Notes under the pieces: generated by a model
Told to the model about the DNA's origin: nothing
What the model saw: only the letters and a program-made list of their open reading frames with translations
The model's database searches: none
From: Lysinibacillus sp. 2017
GTDB taxonomy: Bacteria > Bacillota > Bacilli > Bacillales_A > Planococcaceae
DNA length: 64,000 bases
Assembly (NCBI RefSeq): GCF_003073375.1
Contig: NZ_CP029002.1
Coordinates: 3,446,001 to 3,510,000 of the forward strand
Direction: 5' to 3'
Made by a program: the position numbers and the translations under genes
Shown: one piece after another, positions 22,594 through 31,603 of the stretch
How the letters are laid out: each line of letters starts with the position of its first letter
How positions within the stretch are numbered: position 1 is the first letter of the stretch

Positions 22594-22825
22594 ACTCTTC
22601 AATCTCCTTTTTACTTATAAGTTGACAAATGGTTACATTTTCAGATGAAATGGCGGCAAATTTCGAGCCATTGTATATGGAACGTTTCCGTTACTTAAAA
22701 AATTATCTCTGCTGTATCTTTTGCAGAGTCTCTTATATGAAAAGGAAAGCCCGGTCATTGCCGAGCGGTTCAATTCTACAGTTTCTTAATTGAAATATAT
22801 GTTCAAAATAGAATAAAACCGTTAT
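22594..22825 (-). promoter_or_regulatory. long structured leader of cshA
   Basis: About 230 bases before the start with no gene. Two hairpins are visible in the transcript: GCTCGG/CCGGGC (22749-22766), followed by a pyrimidine-rich tail, and CTCTGC/GCAGAG (22707-22728), followed by AUAAUUUUUU. The second looks like an attenuator. Long leaders are common for cold-induced helicases (known); control here is inference. No clear promoter was identified. Confidence 0.45.
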
Positions 22826-22864
22826 CAAAAAAAAGCACTCTTCATCAAAATTGTCTGAAGAGCC
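22826..22864 (-). terminator. intrinsic terminator after the carboxylesterase gene
   Basis: A stem of CTCTTCA/TGAAGAG with outer pairing and eight U on the minus strand. About 90 bases after the esterase stop. Confidence 0.65.
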
Positions 22865-22955
22865 TTCGCACAAAATGTATCCATTGCTTTCACTAGTCTA
22901 ACACGGGTTGTAACGGTATGCAATGATAATGCTTATATGAAATCGTCAAACATTG

Positions 22956-23654
22956 TCATTCATTCCTTAAAAATCGATACACTTCATCGAACCATTGATC
23001 ACTGTCATCGCTATAACAAATATGATGCTTCCCATATTTCGAAATATACATATACTTTTCTTTTGACCCAATTTGATCGAATAAAAATGGCCCTGTAGTG
23101 CTCGGTACAATGCCATCCAGTAAGCCTTGAACGATGAATGTTGGACAATTAATATTCGAAATATACGGTGCTGTTTTTTGAACAACCTTCATAAATTCTA
23201 TCGTTGCACTTAGCGGTACATTTTTAAATTTAAATTTATAACGTGCGAATAATTCATTGTCCTGCAATTTTTTATGTATCGCATCATTCGCCATAAAACG
23301 AATATCTTTTACTAATTGACTAGGGCTTACATATTTTGCTGCAGCGCTTAGTAATACGAGCTTCTTTACTTTATAACGAATTGCTAAATACATGGCAATC
23401 ACGCCACCCATTGAAAAGCCAACGACAATCACTTCATCCACTTGCTTTGCGAGTTTACGATAGGCAATTTCCGCCTCCATCATCCAGTGTTCCGCTTTAT
23501 AGCCCTTCATCATTAAATGCTCCGCTACTCCGTGACCAGAAAATGTTGGAATGGAGATTGTCCAGTCGGTTTGTTCTTTTATATAATCTGCGAATGGCTG
23601 CACTTCATAAGGTCCCCCAGAAAATCCATGTAAAAAGAGTACGCCCGTTTTCAT
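22956..23654 (-). CDS. alpha/beta-hydrolase carboxylesterase (Est30-like)
   Basis: 232 residues. The nucleophile serine sits in VVGFSMGG, the oxyanion region in FLHGFSGGP, and Asp and His are likely the ones in GLLDGIVPS and GKHHI near the C-terminus. Resembles the short-chain carboxylesterase family of Geobacillus Est30; the physiological substrate is unknown. Start ATG 23654 is preceded by GGGTGG at about 5 bases; an ATG six codons earlier has no ribosome-binding site. It lies between cshA and murF, a position not occupied by it in B. subtilis. Confidence 0.84.
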   Translation of the reverse strand: MKTGVLFLHGFSGGPYEVQPFADYIKEQTDWTISIPTFSGHGVAEHLMMKGYKAEHWMMEAEIAYRKLAKQVDEVIVVGFSMGGVIAMYLAIRYKVKKLVLLSAAAKYVSPSQLVKDIRFMANDAIHKKLQDNELFARYKFKFKNVPLSATIEFMKVVQKTAPYISNINCPTFIVQGLLDGIVPSTTGPFLFDQIGSKEKYMYISKYGKHHICYSDDSDQWFDEVYRFLRNE

Positions 23655-23759
23655 ATAATCCACCCATTTCATAGAATCTACAACCAGTGAAAAATTTCCT
23701 TGTTATTTATTTTACTTGATAGTCATTCAACGATAAAAGAAAAAGGCATCAAGCCAGCT

Positions 23760-25130
23760 TTACGCTAACTCGATCCCTTTAATTACTGTTTCTAATTGCA
23801 TACCGCGCGAACCTTTTACTAATATAATCGTTTGCGCAGATGCATCTTTTTTAATTTTTTCAAGAATTGGTGCATAACTTTGTTCGGAATAGACAAGTTT
23901 TGTAGCATCCATTTTTGCTTGCAATTTATCATATAGCCATTTCATACGTGGACCGTATAAGCAAACCGTATCAATTTTTTGCGCATCAATATGTGTTGCA
24001 ATTTCTTCGTGGAAATGCTGTTCGTCATCACCAAGCTCTAGCATATCGCCAAGAACGAGCCATTTTTCAGAGCGAATTGTCGTTTGCTGAACGAATTGAA
24101 TCGCCGCACGCATCGAAGTTGGGGCTGCATTATACGCATCGTTTATAAATAGTAAATCACCCACAGGAATGAGTTGCATACGCATATCCGTTAAGACAAC
24201 TTGTTTTAAAGACGAGCGAATTTGCTCATCTGTTAAGCCAATTGCTTTACTGACAAGCAGCGTATTTAACGTATTTTTCACTTGGTGCTCACCTAATACC
24301 GAAATGAAAAAGTCCCCTTCAATCTCTCCTTCAACGTGGAAGCTACTCCCTTGCGCAGTCGCAACAATATTTGAGGCGATTAAATTTTGCCCTGCTGTAA
24401 AACCAAATGACTGTGTTTTTAAGTTCGGTGTTTTCGCAACTAGGTTTTGAAGTAATGGCTCATCTCCATCGAAGAAAAGAATACCTTCTTCTGATAGGCC
24501 TTGAATAATTTCAAATTTCGCCTTTGCAATCCCTTCACGAGAACCTAAATCTTGCATATGTGCCTCACCAATATTGGTGATGATGGCATAATGCGGACGC
24601 GCTAATTTTGTTAAAAATTCAATTTCTCCAAAACCACTCATACCCATTTCAAGCACAGATATTTCTGTATCCTCATCTAACTGCAAAATCGTAATCGGTA
24701 ACCCCAACTGATTGTTAAAGTTTCCGATTGTTTTTTGCACTTTAAAGTAAGGACTTAGTGTGCCTGCTAAAATGTCCTTTGATGAAGTTTTACCATTTGA
24801 GCCTGTTACACCGATAAACGTTGCTTTATGTTCTTTACGATAAGCAATCGCCATTTGCTGAAGCGCTTCTTCTGGGTCATCGATAAAAATAAGTGGAAGA
24901 TGCTCAGGCGGATTTGGTTCATCCTTCATCCATAAAGAAGCAGTTGCCCCTTTTTCAAAAGCTCGCTCTACAAATCGGTGACCATTTACTGCTTCGCCTC
25001 GGAATGGAATGAACAGATCCCCTTGTTTTATCGTACGTGTATCAATTGAAATACCAGTTACCACAGTATCTTCAAATTTTTGATTTTCAATTTGCAACCA
25101 CGCTGCTAATTGTTTTAAATTTTTTTTCAC
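23760..25130 (-). CDS. murF: UDP-MurNAc-tripeptide:D-Ala-D-Ala ligase
   Basis: Adds the D-Ala-D-Ala dipeptide to the peptidoglycan precursor in the cytoplasm. 456 residues with the Mur-ligase ATP loop GVTGSNGKTSSKD (107-119). The start is GTG 25130, with GTGGGA upstream. The gene begins 12 bases after ddl, the enzyme that makes its dipeptide substrate, and the pair is clearly an operon. Confidence 0.96.
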   Translation of the reverse strand: MKKNLKQLAAWLQIENQKFEDTVVTGISIDTRTIKQGDLFIPFRGEAVNGHRFVERAFEKGATASLWMKDEPNPPEHLPLIFIDDPEEALQQMAIAYRKEHKATFIGVTGSNGKTSSKDILAGTLSPYFKVQKTIGNFNNQLGLPITILQLDEDTEISVLEMGMSGFGEIEFLTKLARPHYAIITNIGEAHMQDLGSREGIAKAKFEIIQGLSEEGILFFDGDEPLLQNLVAKTPNLKTQSFGFTAGQNLIASNIVATAQGSSFHVEGEIEGDFFISVLGEHQVKNTLNTLLVSKAIGLTDEQIRSSLKQVVLTDMRMQLIPVGDLLFINDAYNAAPTSMRAAIQFVQQTTIRSEKWLVLGDMLELGDDEQHFHEEIATHIDAQKIDTVCLYGPRMKWLYDKLQAKMDATKLVYSEQSYAPILEKIKKDASAQTIILVKGSRGMQLETVIKGIELA

Positions 25131-25142
25131 TAGTTATCCCAC

Positions 25143-26216
25143 TCAATCTTTATTGTATTGAAGCTTTTGTTTTTCCGCATGACGTTCGACAGCTAAGCTT
25201 AATAATTTTTTAATTAATTGTGGATACGGTAAATTCGTATGTTGCCACAATAACGGGTACATACTTACCGGTGTAAATCCTGGCATTGTGTTAACTTCAT
25301 TGATGTAAATTTCATCGTTTGCTGTAACAAAGAAGTCCGCACGTACTAAACCAGCACCATCAATAGATTTAAATGCTTTTTTCGCCATATCGACTAAGTC
25401 CGCATAAACTTGTTCTGGAAGTTCTACTGGAATAATTAACGCAGTGGAGCCATCTTTATATTTTGATTCATAATCGTAAAAATCTGTCATTGGTTTGATT
25501 TCACCGGCAACTGACACTTTTGGATCGTCATTACCGAGTACACCTAGTTCAATTTCCCGTGCAATAATACCTTGCTCTACGACGATTTTACGGTCATATT
25601 GAAGCGCAAATTGTACTGCTTTTTTAAGTTCTGCTGCATTCGATGCTTTACTAATCCCAACGCTTGAGCCTAAGTTTGCAGGTTTTACGAACATTGGATA
25701 ACCTAATGTTTCTTCGCATTGTTTTGTTAATTGTGCCTCATTTTTTTCCCATTCACTGCGGATGAAATAGGCGTAAGGAACTTGTGGTAGGCCTGCCATT
25801 TCAAACAGTTGCTTCATGACTACTTTATCCATACCAGCAGCTGAACCAATCACACCGTTGCCAACGTACGGGACATTTAATACTTCTAAAAATCCTTGAA
25901 CAGTTCCATCTTCTCCGTTTGTACCGTGTAATAACGGGAAAATCACGTCAAATGGATTGTTCATATGTGCTTCGATAAATTGAGTTATATTATTTTCAGT
26001 TTGAGCTGAAGTAGATTCAAATTGTAATTGTTCAATTGATTGCGCAGCTTCTGTTAACTGAGGTCCAACGCGCCATTCTCCGTCTAACGTAATAAAGATC
26101 GGCGTTACATCATAATCATTAAAATCTAAAGCTTGCGTTACTGCCTTTGCAGTTGAAAGCGATACTTCGTGCTCCGCAGACTTTCCTCCATATAATAAAC
26201 CGATTCTTTTTTTCAT
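25143..26216 (-). CDS. ddl: D-alanine--D-alanine ligase
   Basis: ATP-grasp enzyme, 357 residues. Conserved parts: [13 protein letters not shown] at the N-terminus, the [15 protein letters not shown] loop, and [18 protein letters not shown] near the C-terminus. Start ATG 26216 has a perfect GGAGGT 7 bases upstream; the longer frame's ATG at 26231 is part of that site. First gene of ddl-murF; uses D-alanine from alr. Confidence 0.96.
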   Translation of the reverse strand: MKKRIGLLYGGKSAEHEVSLSTAKAVTQALDFNDYDVTPIFITLDGEWRVGPQLTEAAQSIEQLQFESTSAQTENNITQFIEAHMNNPFDVIFPLLHGTNGEDGTVQGFLEVLNVPYVGNGVIGSAAGMDKVVMKQLFEMAGLPQVPYAYFIRSEWEKNEAQLTKQCEETLGYPMFVKPANLGSSVGISKASNAAELKKAVQFALQYDRKIVVEQGIIAREIELGVLGNDDPKVSVAGEIKPMTDFYDYESKYKDGSTALIIPVELPEQVYADLVDMAKKAFKSIDGAGLVRADFFVTANDEIYINEVNTMPGFTPVSMYPLLWQHTNLPYPQLIKKLLSLAVERHAEKQKLQYNKD

Positions 26217-26295
26217 TTTTTTGACCTCCATTTTTTCACTATACTTAGTGTATCACGAATACTCTCTTTACTAAAAACGTACCCATTTCCGTTAT

Positions 26296-26328
26296 AAAAA
26301 CACTCACCGCCTAGATGCTGTGAGTGTT
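26296..26328 (-). terminator. intrinsic terminator after the unknown 26.3-27.1 kb gene
   Basis: A 9-bp stem AACACTCAC/GTGAGTGTT that overlaps the stop codon, then five U on the minus strand. Confidence 0.78.
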
Positions 26329-27076
26329 AGCTAATTTGTATTAATTCATCATAGCCAAGTTTTAAAATTTCCTGTAAATCATCCCAAACTTCATCTGGGA
26401 AATCGTAATCTGATAAAGTTCTTACTTCAATCCCGTACTGTCCATTTGGTTTATCTAACTTATAAAGTGAGAGTAACGCGCCTTCCTTCACAAAAGGTCT
26501 ATATAATCGCATTGTTGAAGGATCAATCATTGGCGAATTATTTTTACTTTTCCTTCTCCAAAAACTTCCGGCTCCTTCTTTTTCCTTAATCATTTGATTA
26601 AATAAATTTGAAACAAGAATTTCCGAGTCGCCAATAAAACGATAATAAACTTTCGTCATTTTATCTGAAACCGAAGAATAGTATGCATAACGATTTTGTA
26701 ATTTACTAAAAAACGGAGTCGCTAACGGTTCCCTTTTATGACTAAAATAAAGTAGTTCTGCTTGTTCCAAGGGCGTTAACGCATTAACATTTTTTTCAGA
26801 TGTAAAATCAACCCAGCACAAATCATGCTTTAAATCGTTATCCTTTTTTATAAAGTCACGTGTATCTTCACTGCTTACAAAGTCGAATTGTGTATGCATA
26901 TTAAAGGCGCCATCTTCATAGTCGTGCTTTAAAAGTAAAACATTTTTCACAGATTCCACTGAAGTTAAAAATTGCTTCAATGTAAGCCCACTGTATATAA
27001 CAAAATGTTCAACATCATTCATATGTATATATAAGTGATGCATAAAATCTTCTGCTGCTTTCATTTTCTTCGCCAC
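26327..27076 (-). CDS. hypothetical cytoplasmic protein
   Basis: Not recognised. About 249 residues, no signal peptide or membrane segment, mixed charge, rich in aromatic residues (repeated Y/F/W), with a basic insert (WRRKSKNN) near the middle. No catalytic motif that I can name. The start is uncertain: GTG 27076 is about 10 bases after GGAG; GTG 27085 is too close and ATG 27064 lacks a site. It stands alone between ddl and a divergent rodA, with its own terminator, so a link to envelope growth is only positional. Confidence 0.6.
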   Translation of the reverse strand: MAKKMKAAEDFMHHLYIHMNDVEHFVIYSGLTLKQFLTSVESVKNVLLLKHDYEDGAFNMHTQFDFVSSEDTRDFIKKDNDLKHDLCWVDFTSEKNVNALTPLEQAELLYFSHKREPLATPFFSKLQNRYAYYSSVSDKMTKVYYRFIGDSEILVSNLFNQMIKEKEGAGSFWRRKSKNNSPMIDPSTMRLYRPFVKEGALLSLYKLDKPNGQYGIEVRTLSDYDFPDEVWDDLQEILKLGYDELIQIS

Positions 27077-27316
27077 GACATACACGCTCCTTTTAACATG
27101 AATAATATGATTATTATATGACTTATTGTGTAATTTTGAAACATTTTATACGCGGTTTCGTCACTTCTTTTGCTACGAGCTTACTAAAGTATTTTTTCAT
27201 AGAGTATGATAAAGTTAGACAAGCGAAAAAAACCGCTTCTTTTAACTCGTTGCCTATTACAAAGTATCAGAATTTGCACGTGTTTAATAGAAAATTTTAA
27301 CGATAAGGTGAAATGA

Positions 27317-28504
27317 ATGGATTCTAATAATCATAATTTTAATAAACGATTCGACTGGTCACTTGCGATTATTTTATGTGCTTTTCTCGGTGTCAGTTTA
27401 CTAGCTATCGCTTCGGCTCAAACATCGGGGCAATACGGACTAAATTATGTACCACTTCAACTTCGTGGCTATGTCATTTTTGCAATTATTGTCGCATTTG
27501 TCATGTATTTTGATCCAGACCAAATTAAAAGGATGGCTTGGCCACTATATGGATTCGGAATACTGTTACTAGTTGCACTAGTTGTCCTCCCTACAGGAAC
27601 GTTAACCGTTGAGTTAAACGGGGCAAAAAGTTGGTTTAAAACACCTATCGGGAATCTTCAGCCAGCGGAGTTTATGAAAACCTTCTTCATACTTGCCGCC
27701 GCTTACTTAATTAGTAAGCATAATGAACAATTTCAAAACAAAACCGTAAAGACTGACTTAATGTTACTTGGTAAACTTGGCGTCATCCTAGTTATTCCCT
27801 TAGGCTTTATCATGTTACAGCCAGACCTTGGTTCATCTTTAGTATTTATCGCGATTACCGTCGCATTAGTTATCGTTGCTGGTGTATCATGGAAAATCCT
27901 TTTACCCTTAGTTGGGGGAACAGCTGTCATTGGCGGTTCACTTTTATGGATGGCCTTATACATGCAGGACTTCCTTGAAAACACATTTGGCTTCCAACCT
28001 TATCAATTTGCACGTATTTACTCGTGGCTTGATCCTTATTCATATGCAACTTCGGATGGATACCATTTAATTACTTCACTAAATGCCATTGGTTCAGGTG
28101 AGATTTTTGGTAAAGGATTTATGGGACGTGAAGTGTATGTTGCCGAAAACCATACCGATTTTATATTTGCTGTAATCGGTGAAGAATGGGGTTTTATTGG
28201 AGCTAGTGCAGTTATTTGTTTATATTTCTTATTAATTTTTCATTTAACAAAAATGACGCTTCTTATAAAAGATCCATTTTGTACATATGTTTGTGCAGGG
28301 ATTATCGCGATGATTACATTCCACGTATTTGAAAATATTGGGATGACGATTCAACTATTACCTATTACCGGCATCCCTCTACCGTTCATAAGTTATGGTG
28401 GTAGTTCGTTAATGGGGAATGCGCTCGCAATTGGACTTGTATTTAGCATGAAATTCCATTACCGCACGTATATGTTCACATCGAACGATCCAGAAGATGA
28501 ATAA
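27317..28504 (+). CDS. rodA: FtsW/RodA/SpoVE family peptidoglycan polymerase
   Basis: SEDS-family glycosyltransferase, 395 residues with about ten membrane helices. Visible SEDS features include GAKSWF, LQPAEFMK, the QPDLGSS loop, and the large extracellular loop leading to EEWGFIGA, then GIPLPFISYGGSS. Elongation-type RodA is likelier than FtsW because there is no division cluster nearby and the gene stands beside ddl-murF; paralogues exist in Bacilli, so the symbol is tentative. Start ATG 27317 follows AAGGTG. Confidence 0.85.
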   Translation: MDSNNHNFNKRFDWSLAIILCAFLGVSLLAIASAQTSGQYGLNYVPLQLRGYVIFAIIVAFVMYFDPDQIKRMAWPLYGFGILLLVALVVLPTGTLTVELNGAKSWFKTPIGNLQPAEFMKTFFILAAAYLISKHNEQFQNKTVKTDLMLLGKLGVILVIPLGFIMLQPDLGSSLVFIAITVALVIVAGVSWKILLPLVGGTAVIGGSLLWMALYMQDFLENTFGFQPYQFARIYSWLDPYSYATSDGYHLITSLNAIGSGEIFGKGFMGREVYVAENHTDFIFAVIGEEWGFIGASAVICLYFLLIFHLTKMTLLIKDPFCTYVCAGIIAMITFHVFENIGMTIQLLPITGIPLPFISYGGSSLMGNALAIGLVFSMKFHYRTYMFTSNDPEDE

Positions 28505-28543
28505 AAAAACGCCCGTTGCAAAATTAGCAACGGGCGTTTTAAA
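28505..28543. terminator. bidirectional terminator between rodA and a small gene
   Basis: A 12-bp perfect stem AACGCCCGTTGC/GCAACGGGCGTT with A runs on the left and T runs on the right, shared by two converging genes. Confidence 0.88.
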
Positions 28544-28548
28544 TTTCA

Positions 28549-28686
28549 TTAGTTTTGTGCTTGTGGAGTTTGCTTCGGTGGTGTTAATACTTTTAAAAGC
28601 TCGAGACGCGATTTCGTAACTGTCGCCGTAACACCTATTTTTGATAAGTTTGAAACAATACGTTTTAAATCAATCTCTTTCGCCAT
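28549..28686 (-). CDS. 45-residue basic small protein
   Basis: Too short for ordinary length cut-offs. ATG 28686 has GAGGTG 8 bases upstream, and the stop at 28549 lies directly before the shared terminator. The peptide starts MAKEIDLKRIVSNL, is helical in character, basic, and ends in a Pro/Gln-rich tail. No membrane segment. Function unknown. The correct ribosome-binding site, terminator and absence of an overlapping gene make it likely real. Confidence 0.72.
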   Translation of the reverse strand: MAKEIDLKRIVSNLSKIGVTATVTKSRLELLKVLTPPKQTPQAQN

Positions 28687-29186
28687 TCCCTTACACCTCA
28701 AACTTTCCTTAGTAATCTATATAACGAATTTATTTAATATGAGTTTCATCATAGAGGTCAGACCTTTTACTTCTATATGTTACCATGAATCGATTGTTGA
28801 TTGTTTTGCAATTTTGTTACAAAAGGAACTGCTTCATTAATTAATAGTATCCACTTCAATAATAATTTAAACCATTTTTTCAGGATATTTCATGCATAAT
28901 TTATTTTTTTATTTGCAATGAAAAATAATCACCCAGGAATTTTATGATAAATTGCGTTTTCCCCAACTGGTACTACAAAAAAACATCAAATTTATCATTT
29001 CCCACTATATTCATAGTTAAAATGTTTTGCAAATAAATTTTAAGCATGTTTAGCAAAAATTACAAGTGGAAATATTGTAATATCACAAACATTTTATGAA
29101 GTTAAAACAGCATGTATGAACGTCTTACTTAGGCATATTCTTTTACAATAAGTTCAAATGAATGTTACTTCATCGGAGGAAACTTT
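28687..29186. other. 500-base noncoding interval
   Basis: Very A/T-rich. No tRNA, riboswitch or open frame that I can support on either strand. It must hold the promoters for the small gene and for the DUF1963 gene, but I see no convincing sigma-A pair. Confidence 0.6.
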
Positions 29187-29990
29187 ATGAATAATTACGA
29201 TAAAAATATTTATATTCCAAAAGAATTAAGCATTTTCCATTCAAACTTAACGAATTCCGCTGAACAAGCGGCATTATTAAATCCTATTCAACAGTCTTGT
29301 TATTTACATGAAAGTAAATTTGCTGGACTTCCGTTAGTACTCGATAAAATGGAGCATCCTAAAGACATAAATAATAATTATATGTTATTTCTGGCGCAAC
29401 TTAACTTTTCAGAATTTCAATTAGCACAACCCTTTCCAAAAGAAGGGATTTTACAATTTTACATTTCACAACGATGCTATGAACAAGTAAAATATTGCTC
29501 TGAAAATTGTTATTTCAAAGTGCAATATATTCCACTAAGTGAAGATTATCTTCATCCTGTACAGGACTTCACTTATTTAAACGGAGTGAATTTCGAGCAT
29601 TTCCCGATGCGGCATGAGATGAAATTGGTTATCAGAACCCAATTTGAACCAGTGTCTGCCACTGACTACCGCTTGGAAAACTACTTTGAGAACGAATTAA
29701 TGAATGCTTCTATTACGTTAGATGAGCGATCATTTCAGGATGTCTATTTAGAAATCTATCTGGCTGCAGAACATAAAGTTGGCGGCTATCCTTATTTTAT
29801 TCATAAGGACTTTAGAAAAGGATCACCCTTCTTACAGCGATATGATACGTTATTACTTCAAATTGTTTCAAATGACGAGCAAGGGATTATGTGGGGCGAT
29901 AGTGGGATTATTAGCTTTTTCATTAACTCTAAAAAATTGGCGCAGCTTGATTTTTCGGATATTTATTTTCATGTAGAAGAATACGAATGA
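29187..29990 (+). CDS. DUF1963 (YwqG-like) protein
   Basis: 267 residues. Family features: SKFAGLPLV, a FLAQLNFSE segment, GILQFYIS, HKVGGYPYF, LLLQI then IMWGDSGIISFFI. This is the pattern of YwqG/DUF1963 proteins, whose function is not established. Cytoplasmic, no membrane segments. ATG 29187 follows CGGAGGA. It stands alone, with its own terminator at 30005-30042. Confidence 0.85.
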   Translation: MNNYDKNIYIPKELSIFHSNLTNSAEQAALLNPIQQSCYLHESKFAGLPLVLDKMEHPKDINNNYMLFLAQLNFSEFQLAQPFPKEGILQFYISQRCYEQVKYCSENCYFKVQYIPLSEDYLHPVQDFTYLNGVNFEHFPMRHEMKLVIRTQFEPVSATDYRLENYFENELMNASITLDERSFQDVYLEIYLAAEHKVGGYPYFIHKDFRKGSPFLQRYDTLLLQIVSNDEQGIMWGDSGIISFFINSKKLAQLDFSDIYFHVEEYE

Positions 29991-30004
29991 TTCCACTTTT
30001 TTCC

Positions 30005-30042
30005 AAGCACTCGACAGCTATTGTTTGAGTGTTTCTTTTTTT
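30005..30042 (+). terminator. intrinsic terminator after the DUF1963 gene
   Basis: An 8-bp stem AAGCACTC/GAGTGTTT (one G-U pair), then C and eight T. Confidence 0.72.
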
Positions 30043-30095
30043 GAATACAAATAATACGCTATAATAGTGAAAAACAGTGAAAGTAGGTGAACTTT

Positions 30096-31553
30096 TTGAG
30101 CACATTTATTGAAAGTTATATTTTATTGCCTTTAACCATGCTCGTTAATATCGTATTTGCAATAGCGGTCATTTTTTTAGAGCGCAAAAAACCATCTTCT
30201 ACGTGGGCTTGGCTACTCGTACTGTTTTTCTTACCATTTGTAGGGTTTTTCCTATATTTACTGTTAGGGCGTCAGCTTAGAAAAAAACATTTATTTCGCT
30301 GGGATGGTCAAAAAGATATTGGTATTGAAAAGCTTGTTAGCTATCAAATTGAGGCGATTGAGAAAGAACAACTTGAATTTCGTTCAGAACATATGAAAAA
30401 TTATAACCATCTCATTTATATGAATTTAAAGACAAATAATGCGGTATTAACACAAGACAATGCTGTGAAAATTTTTGATGATGGTAGCGATAAATTTGAG
30501 GCACTTATTCAAGATATTTTGAATGCAAAAAATCATATTCATATTCAGTATTATATTTTTAAGCCCGATAATTTAGGTCAACGGATTATGAATGCACTCA
30601 TGCGGAAAGTGAAACAAGGTGTAAAGGTTCGAATTCTGTATGATGAAATGGGCTCTCGTGGCGTTAGGAAACGACATTTCAAGGAGCTTATAGAATTAGG
30701 CGGAGAGGTTGAAGTATTTTTCCCATCGATACTCCCGCTTATTAATCCACGTTTAAACTTCCGAAATCATCGTAAGATTGTCGTGGTTGATGGGCGTATT
30801 GGCTACATCGGCGGCTTTAATGTCGGGGACGAATATATTGGGCTATCTGATCGTTTTGGCTACTGGCGTGACACACACTTACGAATCGAAGGAAGCGCCG
30901 TACATCCTTTACAAACACGCTTTATCCTTGACTGGAATCAAGCTAGTGCCAAAAACGATATTCGTTATGCAGAGCGTTATTTCCCGATTATCCCTCAAAA
31001 GGGGAATGCGGCACTTCAAATCATTTCTAGTGGGCCAGATACTGAATGGGAAGTTATTAAATATAATTATTTGAGCTTAATTGCGAATGCCAAAAAATAT
31101 ATTTATATTCAATCTCCTTATTTCATTCCCGACGAGTCATTTTTTGACGCGATTCGTTTAGCATCCTTATCAGGTGTAGACGTGCGTATCATGATTCCAA
31201 ATAAACCTGATCACATGTTTGTTTTTTGGGCTACATACTCCTATGTCGGTCAATTCGTAGAAGCAGGAGCAAAAGTATATCATTATGAAAAAGGCTTTAT
31301 TCATGCCAAAACGATCGTCGTCGATGATGAAGTCGCTTCAGTTGGTACTGCTAATATTGATGTGCGTAGCTTTAGCTTAAACTTTGAAGTAAATGCACTT
31401 ATCTATAACGAAGAACTTGCACATCGATTAGCAGAAATTTTTGAACGCGATATTTTAGACTGCTCAGAATTAACAAGAGAACTCTACGAAGCTCGCGGAA
31501 ATGTTATTAAGTTTAAAGAATCAATATCCCGATTACTTTCACCAATCTTATAA
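30096..31553 (+). CDS. cls: cardiolipin synthase
   Basis: Joins two phosphatidylglycerols into cardiolipin at the membrane. 485 residues: two N-terminal membrane helices (about 8-28 and 37-57), then two phospholipase-D HKD motifs, HRKIVVVDG at 225-233 and HAKTIVVDD at 403-411. The start chosen is TTG 30096, just after AGGTGA; the GTG at 30087 of the longer frame is part of that site. Monocistronic, sharing a terminator with the converging vanY-type gene. Confidence 0.93.
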   Translation: MSTFIESYILLPLTMLVNIVFAIAVIFLERKKPSSTWAWLLVLFFLPFVGFFLYLLLGRQLRKKHLFRWDGQKDIGIEKLVSYQIEAIEKEQLEFRSEHMKNYNHLIYMNLKTNNAVLTQDNAVKIFDDGSDKFEALIQDILNAKNHIHIQYYIFKPDNLGQRIMNALMRKVKQGVKVRILYDEMGSRGVRKRHFKELIELGGEVEVFFPSILPLINPRLNFRNHRKIVVVDGRIGYIGGFNVGDEYIGLSDRFGYWRDTHLRIEGSAVHPLQTRFILDWNQASAKNDIRYAERYFPIIPQKGNAALQIISSGPDTEWEVIKYNYLSLIANAKKYIYIQSPYFIPDESFFDAIRLASLSGVDVRIMIPNKPDHMFVFWATYSYVGQFVEAGAKVYHYEKGFIHAKTIVVDDEVASVGTANIDVRSFSLNFEVNALIYNEELAHRLAEIFERDILDCSELTRELYEARGNVIKFKESISRLLSPIL

Positions 31554-31557
31554 AAGT

Positions 31558-31599
31558 AAAAGGCAGAGAATTGTAGGTGTCCCCTAATTCTCTGCCTTT
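31558..31599. terminator. bidirectional terminator between cls and the VanY-type gene
   Basis: A 14-bp stem around AAAGGCAGAGAATT with flanking A and T runs. Confidence 0.85.
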
Positions 31600-31603
31600 A
31601 TTA

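Noticed and set aside
27118-27300. 60-codon frame between the unknown gene and rodA
   Set aside because: No ribosome-binding site, no family features; sits in the divergent promoter region.
28687-29186. A riboswitch or small RNA in the 500-base gap
   Set aside because: No recognisable aptamer core or hairpin with a T tract; only A/T-rich sequence.
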